IMG/VR virus record: IMGVR_UViG_3300030060_005444
Location: 1 to 26,217 of that record
DNA from: a virus
Direction: 5' to 3' (one strand)
DNA: 26,217 bases
Below are positions 1 through 5,816 of this stretch, piece after piece; positions within the stretch are counted from its first letter, which is position 1; the number at the start of each line of letters is the position of its first letter. A program made the translations under genes and the position numbers. Under the pieces are notes generated by a model. That model was given only the letters and a program-made list of their open reading frames with translations, was not told where the DNA came from and did not search any database.

Positions 1-36
1 AAAACCTTATGTAAGCAAGATGCTTATATCTTTCAG

Positions 37-62
37 GAGACCCTTCACGGGTCTCTTTTTTT
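37..62 (+). terminator. Rho-independent terminator
   Basis: A perfect 7-bp stem (GAGACCC at 37-43, GGGTCTC at 49-55) closes the 5-base loop TTCAC and is followed by seven T. It ends the transcript of whatever gene lies upstream of the window. The loop coincides with the -35 element of the next promoter. Confidence 0.9.
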
Positions 63-72
63 ATGCTATAAT
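44..72 (+). promoter_or_regulatory. Sigma70-type promoter inside the terminator
   Basis: TTCACG (44-49), a 17-base spacer and a perfect TATAAT (67-72), with an extended -10 TG at 64-65. The -35 matches consensus only partly and lies in the terminator loop. It would drive the tail-tube-like gene and uvsY. Confidence 0.6.
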
Positions 73-77
73 AAATA
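70..77 (+). promoter_or_regulatory. Late-promoter-like motif
   Basis: AATAAATA matches the NATAAATA form of the T4 late promoter (TATAAATA in T4) described for marine T4-like phages. It overlaps the sigma70 -10 and lies 24 bases before the ATG of a virion-type gene, where gp55-dependent late transcription is expected. The motif is short and this DNA is AT-rich, so position is the main support. Confidence 0.5.
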
Positions 78-101
78 TAAACGGAGACCTGCTCAGAACT
101 A

Positions 102-659
102 ATGGCAACTCGCCCATCACAAATAGATAATAGGAATTTTCTTGCACCAGTTGGATTTAAGTTTTCACTTAAACGAAGCCCTGGTGTTGCTTATTTCTGC
201 AATAGTGCCAACATTCCAGATCTTAACTTAGGTGTTGCAAATCAACCAAACTATCTTAGAGACATTCCAGTTCCCGGAGATAAAATTGATTTTGGAGATT
301 TAAGTATTAGATTTTTAGTTGATGAAGATCTGACTAACTTCATGGAAATACAAAAATGGTTAAGAGGATTAGGTTTTCCAGAAGACGTACAAGAGTTTCG
401 TGATTGGGAAGCAAGTGGTAATCTTCCTAAAAGAAATTACGGTAGAGCAGGACATGACATCTACTCTGATGGCACTCTTCAAATATTAAGTAGTAACTTA
501 ATTGCAAAATTTAATGTTAATTTTACTGATTTATGGCCCTATAGTTTGACAACTTTATCATTTGACGCTACAGATACTGACATAGAATATTTTACAGCAG
601 ATGTTAGTTTCAAATACACTATGTACACAATTACTGATTTAGTAGGAAATGACCTTTGA
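102..659 (+). CDS. gp19-like tail-tube-fold structural protein
   Basis: A 185-residue protein that I place in the gp19-type tail-tube/baseplate-tube fold of contractile-tailed phages. The visible pattern is an FKFSL strand near residue 20, the segment around ANIPDL, a region where PVPGDKIDFG leads into a strand ending LVDEDL, and a C-terminal segment with LWPYSLTTLSFD. This resembles the VPGDK...F.VDED pattern of tail-tube proteins in marine T4-like phages. In cyanophages this slot before uvsY is often given to the tail completion protein gp3, so the exact role (tube subunit, tube initiator or completion protein) is open. It has its own promoter, including a late motif 24 bases upstream. GGAG at 83-86 is the only Shine-Dalgarno-like sequence, and it is unusually far from the start. 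The end overlaps uvsY by 11 bases. Confidence 0.7.
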   Translation: MATRPSQIDNRNFLAPVGFKFSLKRSPGVAYFCNSANIPDLNLGVANQPNYLRDIPVPGDKIDFGDLSIRFLVDEDLTNFMEIQKWLRGLGFPEDVQEFRDWEASGNLPKRNYGRAGHDIYSDGTLQILSSNLIAKFNVNFTDLWPYSLTTLSFDATDTDIEYFTADVSFKYTMYTITDLVGNDL

Positions 660-1086
660 TCTTGAAAAGATTCAAGAAATGTGGGAGAAAGATGCAAAAA
701 TAGATCGAGATAACCTACATGATGAATCTTTAAATATTCCATCACTACATGCAAAATACTTTCAGATATATAACACGATATTTCTATTAAGAAAAAAAGC
801 AGAACAACAAAGAAAAAATATACGTCACGAAAGATTTGAATATTTTAGTGGTAAGGCTGATCCTGATGTTTATATACAAAATCCATTTCCAAAAAAGATA
901 AGAGATAAAGATACAATGACTAAGTATCTTGATGCAGATGAAAAATTATCAAATGCCTCTCTTAAAATAGATTATTATGATACGATGTTAGTATACTTAG
1001 AAAGTATTCTTAAGGTTGTGCAAAACAGAACGTATCAAATTAAAAATGCTATTGAGTTTATGAGATTTAATTCTGGACTAGGATAA
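649..1086 (+). CDS. uvsY: UvsY recombination mediator
   Basis: 145 residues, close to T4 UvsY (137). UvsY loads the UvsX recombinase onto gp32-covered single-stranded DNA during recombination-dependent replication and repair. The match is over the whole length: an N-terminal helix with a KDAKIDRDNL-type segment, the central YFSGKADPD block (T4 has YYSGRGDGD), the LDADEKL segment (T4 LSADKDV) and a C-terminal helix with R..QIKNAIEFMRF (T4 R.FAIKHIQDMRAF). It is all-helical and charged. The start overlaps the preceding gene and AGGA sits just before the ATG. uvsW, its T4 neighbour, follows after one inserted gene. Confidence 0.93.
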   Translation: MTFDLEKIQEMWEKDAKIDRDNLHDESLNIPSLHAKYFQIYNTIFLLRKKAEQQRKNIRHERFEYFSGKADPDVYIQNPFPKKIRDKDTMTKYLDADEKLSNASLKIDYYDTMLVYLESILKVVQNRTYQIKNAIEFMRFNSGLG

Positions 1087-1733
1087 TGGAATCAAATTAT
1101 ATAAAAGCATATGGTGGTGTTTTTTCACCCTCTCTCTGTGACAATTTAATCGAAACATATGAGAGATTATGGAGGGAAAAGGAAGAACAATTGAAGAAAA
1201 TTAGTTTGTGTTATGATGATAAAGGCAATAAAACTTGTGGTGCATGTAATTGCCAAAGACTGGATATAATGCAACATCAAGAATTTAATGAACCATTTAA
1301 AATAGTCATGAATGGTATTCAATCTGCGATTAATCAATACAAGATAGATACAAAATTACACCACTCACAGTGGCCAAAAAAATACGGGTATGAACATTTA
1401 AGAATTAAAAGATACTTATGTAGTGAAAATCAACAACACGATTTTCATAGTGATGTTACTAATGTTGAATCTACTAAAAGGTTTTTAGCAATAGTGTGTT
1501 ATTTAAATAATGATTTTGATGGAGGTGAAACACAATTTCCTCATTTTGGTATCAATGTAAAACCAAAAAAAGGTAACATTCTACTATTTCCTTGCACATG
1601 GACTTATTTACATAAAGGTAATCCCCCTACCAATGGACATGCAAAATATATACTGGGTTCATTTTTAAATTATGCGAATCATCAACAATTTAATCGTATC
1701 GGAGATAAAAATTTAGGGATTGAGGCCATCTGA
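1086..1733 (+). CDS. 2-oxoglutarate/Fe(II)-dependent dioxygenase
   Basis: 215 residues, prolyl-4-hydroxylase-like. It has the HxD iron motif (H121, D123 in HDFHSDV), a distal histidine (H176 in YLHKG) and a basic 2-oxoglutarate-binding residue about ten positions later (K187 in GHAKYILGSF). The segment FDGGETQFP with the following KKGNILLFP strand is typical of the double-stranded beta-helix core. Such enzymes hydroxylate protein, nucleic-acid or small-molecule substrates; the substrate here is unknown. A cysteine cluster (C51, C54, C56) precedes the core and could bind a metal. Its ATG overlaps the uvsY stop by one base. Marine T4-like phages often carry several such oxygenases. This one sits between two recombination genes that are neighbours in T4, so it looks like an accessory insertion. 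Confidence 0.88.
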   Translation: MESNYIKAYGGVFSPSLCDNLIETYERLWREKEEQLKKISLCYDDKGNKTCGACNCQRLDIMQHQEFNEPFKIVMNGIQSAINQYKIDTKLHHSQWPKKYGYEHLRIKRYLCSENQQHDFHSDVTNVESTKRFLAIVCYLNNDFDGGETQFPHFGINVKPKKGNILLFPCTWTYLHKGNPPTNGHAKYILGSFLNYANHQQFNRIGDKNLGIEAI

Positions 1734-1739
1734 TAAATA
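1732..1739 (+). promoter_or_regulatory. Late-promoter motif upstream of uvsW
   Basis: GATAAATA matches the NATAAATA late-promoter motif and overlaps the stop codon of the upstream oxygenase gene. It lies 21 bases before the uvsW GTG start. In T4, uvsW is transcribed from a late promoter, which supports the assignment. Transcription would start about 6-7 bases downstream, near 1745-1747. Confidence 0.6.
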
Positions 1740-1763
1740 CATATAGATCAATGAATCTATGTG
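1740..1763 (+). promoter_or_regulatory. Hairpin sequestering the uvsW start codon
   Basis: Bases 1740-1748 pair with 1755-1763 (nine pairs, one of them G-U) around the loop CAATGA. The whole GTG start codon (1761-1763) lies in the 3' arm. A read-through transcript would contain the hairpin. A late transcript starting near 1746 would lack most of the 5' arm and leave the start free. Function is inferred from T4 precedents (gene e, soc). Confidence 0.55.
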
Positions 1764-3230
1764 AAAACAAACGTCGTTATTTCTAAAGCGAATGAAGTAT
1801 TCTTGAGAGTAAATGCTGAACCTCATATTCAGTATGAACTTCGAGATCATTTCACGTTTCAAGTTGAGAGTGCAAAGTTCATGCCTCAATATCGTAATCG
1901 AAACTGGAATGGAGAAATTCATTTATTTGATCTAAGGTCAAAAAGAATCTACGTTGGACTCTTAGATCGCATTGTAGCATTTTGTAAGAAGCACGATTAT
2001 ACTTATAGTTTTCAAGCAAATGAATATTATGGATCTCCCTTTGAATTAAATGAGGGGATATCATATGAAGGTGTAAAAGATTATATGAAATCTATATGCA
2101 GTCATTCTCCAAGAAAATACCAAGTGGATGGAGTACATGATGCTTTAAGACATAATAGAAAGCTACTGATATCACCGACTGCTTCAGGAAAATCTTTGAT
2201 GATTTATGCTCTTGTAAGATATTACGTAGATAAATCTCAAAAAATACTTCTAGTTGTTCCGACGACATCTCTCGTAGAGCAGATGTATAAGGACTTTCAG
2301 GATTATGGTTGGGATTCTGAGTCATACTGTCACAGAATATATTCAGGTAAAGAAAAAACCAATGAGTTTCCTGTTACAATCACAACATGGCAATCTGTTT
2401 ACAAATTAGAGAGAACCTTTTTTGAAGATTATAACGTTGTTATTGGTGACGAAGCTCACTTATTTAAAAGTAAGTCATTAATATCTATAATGACAAAACT
2501 GCATCATGCAAAATACAGGTTTGGATTTACTGGAACTTTAGATGGTACACAAACTCATAAATGGGTTCTAGAGGGATTATTTGGCCCATCATATAAAGTT
2601 ACAAAAACAGATGAACTTATGAAACAAGGTCATCTTTCACAATTAGATATTCAATGTTTAGTATTGAAACATCCACCACAAAAATTTGAAACGTATAATG
2701 ATGAGATAGAGTATCTTATATCGCATGAACAACGAAATAAATTTATTACCAATTTAACTCTTGATTTAAAGGGCAATACTTTAATTTTGTATAGCAGAGT
2801 ACAAGCACATGGTTCAGTCTTATATGGTATGATAAATACAAACAAGAGTGATAATCGTAAAGCTTTCTTTGTTCATGGTGGTGTTGATGCCGAAGAAAGA
2901 GAGATGATTCGTGAAATTACTGAACAAGAGGAGAATGCTATTATTGTTGCATCCTATGGAACATTTTCAACAGGTATCAATATTAAAAATTTGCATAATA
3001 TTGTTTTCGCCTCTCCGTCAAAATCAAGAATACGAAACCTCCAGAGCATTGGAAGAGTTCTCCGAAAAGGAACTAACAAAGTCAAAGCTATTTTATACGA
3101 TATCTCTGATGATTGCTCAATTAAATCAAGAAAAAACTACACGTTAAATCATCTCATAGAAAGAATTAAAATTTATAATGAAGAAAATTTTAACTATGAT
3201 ATAATCACAATTCAACTTAAAAACAAATGA
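1761..3230 (+). CDS. uvsW: UvsW DNA/RNA helicase
   Basis: 489 residues, superfamily 2 helicase. T4 UvsW unwinds R-loops at origins and branch-migrates recombination intermediates, moving replication from origin-driven to recombination-driven. The N-terminal domain (about 1-90) matches T4 UvsW, with the ELRDHF and NWNGEIHLFD segments (T4 ELRDFF, NWDGRIRLLD). Helicase motifs in order: Q/K-Y contact near 119-121, motif I SPTASGKS (138-145), motif II DEAH (230-233), motif III FTGT, motif V TGINIK, motif VI QSIGRVLRKG. The start is GTG at 1761: an in-frame TGA at 1752 excludes anything upstream, and the N-terminus then aligns with T4. No clear Shine-Dalgarno is present, and the start is predicted to be buried in a hairpin. 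The end overlaps the next gene by four bases. Confidence 0.95.
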   Translation: MKTNVVISKANEVFLRVNAEPHIQYELRDHFTFQVESAKFMPQYRNRNWNGEIHLFDLRSKRIYVGLLDRIVAFCKKHDYTYSFQANEYYGSPFELNEGISYEGVKDYMKSICSHSPRKYQVDGVHDALRHNRKLLISPTASGKSLMIYALVRYYVDKSQKILLVVPTTSLVEQMYKDFQDYGWDSESYCHRIYSGKEKTNEFPVTITTWQSVYKLERTFFEDYNVVIGDEAHLFKSKSLISIMTKLHHAKYRFGFTGTLDGTQTHKWVLEGLFGPSYKVTKTDELMKQGHLSQLDIQCLVLKHPPQKFETYNDEIEYLISHEQRNKFITNLTLDLKGNTLILYSRVQAHGSVLYGMINTNKSDNRKAFFVHGGVDAEEREMIREITEQEENAIIVASYGTFSTGINIKNLHNIVFASPSKSRIRNLQSIGRVLRKGTNKVKAILYDISDDCSIKSRKNYTLNHLIERIKIYNEENFNYDIITIQLKNK

Positions 3231-3631
3231 TCGAAGACGATTTCTATGCTACTATTAAATTCAAAAGTGGAGAGGAGATCTTTGCAAAAGTGGCTGCTTC
3301 TGAAGAAGTAGGTAGAACATTACTAATAATTTCAAATCCTATTATTGTAAATGAAGTTAAAAGTAAAAAAGGAATGACAGGATATCGTATTGAACCTTGG
3401 TTAAAAACAACTAAGGATGATATGTTTATGGTAGATCTAAGTGAAGTATTAACTATGTCGGAATCATCGGATATTGAAATGATTACAATGTATCAAAGAT
3501 GGTTAAAAGATACCATAAAAGTAAAAAATAATGAACCAAAATTAAGTCGTGCGATGGGATATATTTCTAGTGTAAATGATGCAAAAGATATATTGGAAAA
3601 ACTCTATAGATCTAAAGAATCAAAGGGCTAA
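3227..3631 (+). CDS. Sm-like small protein, family copy A
   Basis: 134 residues, function unknown. The first 85 residues look like a small Sm/Hfq-type beta barrel: a strand with IKFKSGEEIFAKV, then NPIIVNEV, PWLKTT, and a strand DMFMVDLSEVLTMSE, followed by YQRWL. The same order of elements is found in the two proteins at 23240 and 23523, especially the PWL, FM, I/V-LT and YQ-L positions, so the three look like paralogues. The remaining 50 residues are a charged helical tail not shared with the others. It starts inside the uvsW stop (ATGA overlap). RNA binding is a guess from the fold resemblance only. Confidence 0.7.
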   Translation: MIEDDFYATIKFKSGEEIFAKVAASEEVGRTLLIISNPIIVNEVKSKKGMTGYRIEPWLKTTKDDMFMVDLSEVLTMSESSDIEMITMYQRWLKDTIKVKNNEPKLSRAMGYISSVNDAKDILEKLYRSKESKG

Positions 3632-3721
3632 TATCCTTAAACCTCTACAAAGGTTATTGTACATGAAATTTAACATAATGTCAAGTATGTCATGCTGTCA
3701 CGTCATCAAATGTAAAATAAC

Positions 3722-3750
3722 TTGCCTTTTCAGTGTATAAATGTTATAAT
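3722..3750 (+). promoter_or_regulatory. Strong sigma70-type promoter for gene 55
   Basis: TTGCCT (3722-3727), 17-base spacer, perfect TATAAT (3745-3750) with extended -10 TG at 3742-3743. Transcription should start near 3757, eighteen bases before the gp55 ATG at 3775. A TATAAATG late-like string (3736-3743) overlaps the spacer. Upstream, 3632-3721 holds no gene, only a weak 5-bp hairpin at 3640-3655 and four GTCA repeats. Confidence 0.8.
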
Positions 3751-3774
3751 TTCTACATAATAGGGATTAAAACT

Positions 3775-4269
3775 ATGGCAATAATTAGACCTATGCCTAA
3801 ACGGAAAAGATCTGAACACTACGTTAATAATAAAGAGTTTCTTGCAGCTCTTATTAGATATCGTGAAGATGTGGAAATAGCACAGATACAAAATAAACCA
3901 AAGCCTGTTATACCTCGATACATTGGTGATTGTTTTTTAAAGATTGCAAATCACTTATCATTTAAACCAAACTTTGTAAACTATATGTTTAAGGAGGATA
4001 TGATTTCTGATGGAATCGAAAATTGCGTTCAATACATTCATAATTTTAATCCTGAGAAATCCAAAAATCCTTTTGCTTACTTTACGCAGATTATACATTA
4101 TGCGTTTCTCAGGAGAATACAACGGGAAAAAAGGCAACTTGATATCAAAAATAAAATCCTAGAAAGATCAGGATATGATGAAGTTATGCATGGTGATAAA
4201 GTTGACGGAATGGATACTTCCGACTATAATCAAATTAAGGATGCGGTTCATTCTAAACTGAGATATTGA
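3775..4269 (+). CDS. 55: gp55-like late sigma factor
   Basis: 164 residues (T4 gp55 is 185). gp55 binds host RNA polymerase core and recognises the late -10 motif; in T4 it acts with gp33 and the gp45 clamp. The central block from FKEDMISDGIENC through NFNPEKSKNPFAYFTQIIHYAF to RRIQREKRQ is the sigma region 2-like core typical of phage gp55. An open frame reaches back to 3733, but that ATG lies upstream of the -10 box. The ATG at 3775, followed by the MAIIRPMPKRKRSEHY N-terminus, is therefore preferred. It starts its own sigma70-type transcription unit, so the late sigma factor would be made from host-type transcription. The next gene overlaps its stop by one base. Confidence 0.93.
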   Translation: MAIIRPMPKRKRSEHYVNNKEFLAALIRYREDVEIAQIQNKPKPVIPRYIGDCFLKIANHLSFKPNFVNYMFKEDMISDGIENCVQYIHNFNPEKSKNPFAYFTQIIHYAFLRRIQREKRQLDIKNKILERSGYDEVMHGDKVDGMDTSDYNQIKDAVHSKLRY

Positions 4270-4427
4270 TGAAGAAAATACTTTTGAAAATAATAGAAGG
4301 TATAGCATTAGCAGGAATGGTAGTATTCTTAGGATTTTTATTTTTTATTGAATTGGTAGATCTGTTCATTGTTAGACCCCTTTACCAGAAATTATTTAAA
4401 AAGAAAAGACGGAGGAGAAGAGTATGA
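4269..4427 (+). CDS. Small basic-tailed membrane peptide
   Basis: 52 residues, not recognised. One clear membrane segment (about residues 11-35, GIALAGMVVFLGFLFFIELV) is followed by a strongly basic tail ending in KKKRRRRRV. The lysines and arginines should hold the C-terminus in the cytoplasm. The ATG overlaps the gp55 stop (TGATG) and the end overlaps the next start (ATGA), so it sits in a tightly coupled series from gp55 to gp47. Confidence 0.65.
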   Translation: MKKILLKIIEGIALAGMVVFLGFLFFIELVDLFIVRPLYQKLFKKKRRRRRV

Positions 4428-4507
4428 TTGAAAAAATATGGTTCACATTTAGTATCTGCTATGCAGCATTCATTTTTTATAGGTATTTTACTAAACCAAC
4501 AGTATGA
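4424..4507 (+). CDS. Tiny hydrophobic peptide
   Basis: A 27-residue frame, mostly one hydrophobic segment (WFTFSICYAAFIFYRYF). It links the 52-residue peptide and gp47 with four-base ATGA overlaps at both ends, which is the main reason to believe it. GGAGGAGAAGAG just upstream is a strong Shine-Dalgarno-like stretch. No function can be suggested; it may mainly couple translation to gp47. Confidence 0.5.
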   Translation: MIEKIWFTFSICYAAFIFYRYFTKPTV

Positions 4508-5544
4508 AAATAGCAATAATAACTGATCAACACTTTGGATGCCGTAAAAATTCAAAGGTATTTCATGATTATTTTTTAGAATTTTACAATGATATATTTT
4601 TTCCAAAGTTAGAGGAACTTGGAATAAGTACAATTGTTGATATGGGTGATACCTTTGATAGTCGAAAGGGTGTTGACTTTGCTACTTTATCATGGGCAAA
4701 AGATAATTATTTCGATCGTCTTGCTCAAATGGGATGCACAATACACACTATTGTAGGTAATCATACAGCCTATTATAAAAATACAAATGATGTAAATGCT
4801 GTTGATTTATTATTAAGAGAATATAATAATATTAAAATATATTCAGAGGCAACAGATATAAAATTAGGTAAGTTAAGTATTTTATTAATACCTTGGATAA
4901 ACTCTGAAAATAAAGAACAAACAATGAAGATGATTAAAAAGTCAAAATCACCATGTGTGATGGGTCATCTTGAATGTAAGGGGTTTGAAATAAATCCGGG
5001 ATTTGTTATGGATCATGGAACAGATGTAAAAACATTTGATAAGTTTGAAAAAGTCTATTCAGGCCATTATCATACAAGATCTGATAACGGAAAAGTTTTC
5101 TATCTTGGCAATCCATATGAAATGTACTGGAATGATGTAGGTGATACTCGCGGATTTCATATATTTGATACAGATACTATGGAACATACACCTGTAAATA
5201 ATCCATATAAAATGTTTTATAACTTGTATTATGAAGATGATGATGCACAACTTTTAGATACTCGTCAATTTGCGGGTAAAATTTTAAAGTTGATTGTTCG
5301 TAAAAAATCTGATCCTAAAAAATTTGAAAGATATATTGATAAAATATATTCATCAGATGTTCATGAATTAAAAATACTTGAAAACTTTCAACTTCAAGAA
5401 AATGAAGAGTTTGAAGCCTTTGAATCTGAAGATACACTTTCTATATTAAATAGGTATGTAGAAGAATCTGAAATTGATTTGCAAAAATCTACAATACAAG
5501 ATATAATAAAAGAAGTATATCAAGAAGCATGTGAGTTAGTCTAA
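4504..5544 (+). CDS. 47: gp47 recombination nuclease subunit (Mre11/SbcD type)
   Basis: 346 residues (T4 gp47 is 339). With gp46 it forms the Mre11/Rad50-type nuclease that resects DNA ends for recombination-dependent replication and helps degrade host DNA. The metallophosphoesterase motifs are in order: TDQHFG (D8, H10), MGDTFD (D49), VGNHTAYY (N86, H87), MGHLE, and SGHYHTR near residue 188. The C-terminal third carries the cap and gp46-binding region. It starts within the stop codon of the 27-residue peptide and ends one base into the DUF3110 gene, which separates it from gp46. Confidence 0.95.
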   Translation: MKIAIITDQHFGCRKNSKVFHDYFLEFYNDIFFPKLEELGISTIVDMGDTFDSRKGVDFATLSWAKDNYFDRLAQMGCTIHTIVGNHTAYYKNTNDVNAVDLLLREYNNIKIYSEATDIKLGKLSILLIPWINSENKEQTMKMIKKSKSPCVMGHLECKGFEINPGFVMDHGTDVKTFDKFEKVYSGHYHTRSDNGKVFYLGNPYEMYWNDVGDTRGFHIFDTDTMEHTPVNNPYKMFYNLYYEDDDAQLLDTRQFAGKILKLIVRKKSDPKKFERYIDKIYSSDVHELKILENFQLQENEEFEAFESEDTLSILNRYVEESEIDLQKSTIQDIIKEVYQEACELV

Positions 5545-5816
5545 TGCATATCATCACGATCGATGGAAGAGAGGATGCCGGAGCTTACTCTGTAAAAAAT
5601 GAGGATGGTGAAGACGTTCTTTATATTTTTGAAGAGAGAGATGATGCAGTTCGTTATGCTATGATGTTGGAGGACAAAGGTTATCCAGAAATGCATGTTA
5701 TGGAAGTTGAACCTGCAACTATGATTGCAATGTGCGAAACTCATGAATATGAGTATACTATTATTACATCAAATGACATTGTAATACCACCTGATAAAAA
5801 GTATGATCTTATTTGA
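5544..5816 (+). CDS. DUF3110 family protein
   Basis: 90 residues matching the DUF3110 pattern of cyanobacteria and plants: a first strand with IITIDGR, then VLYIFEERDDAVRYAMMLEDKGYPE, a C-terminal segment with CETHEYEYTII, and IPPDKK near the end. The FE..DDA.R.A..LE...(F/Y)PE core is diagnostic. Function is unknown for the family. It is wedged between the two subunits of the gp47/gp46 nuclease, overlapping gp47 by one base and gp46 by fourteen, so the three are surely co-translated. A family of host lineage in this slot fits a cyanobacterial host. Confidence 0.8.
   Translation: MHIITIDGREDAGAYSVKNEDGEDVLYIFEERDDAVRYAMMLEDKGYPEMHVMEVEPATMIAMCETHEYEYTIITSNDIVIPPDKKYDLI

Noticed and set aside
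3-14. Possible last codons (N-L-M-stop) of an upstream + strand gene
   Set aside because: Only twelve bases are visible, so no protein can be recognised; the terminator at 37 does suggest that a gene ends nearby.
2829-2840. GATAAATA-type late motif inside uvsW
   Set aside because: It is mid-gene with no start codon near; such AT-rich strings are expected by chance here.
3640-3655. Hairpin AACCT/AGGTT as a terminator after the first Sm-like gene
   Set aside because: Stem of five with two G-C pairs and no T tract; too weak to call.
3733-3774. Longer gp55 N-terminus from the ATG at 3733
   Set aside because: That ATG lies upstream of the -10 box of the promoter and the added residues are unlike gp55.
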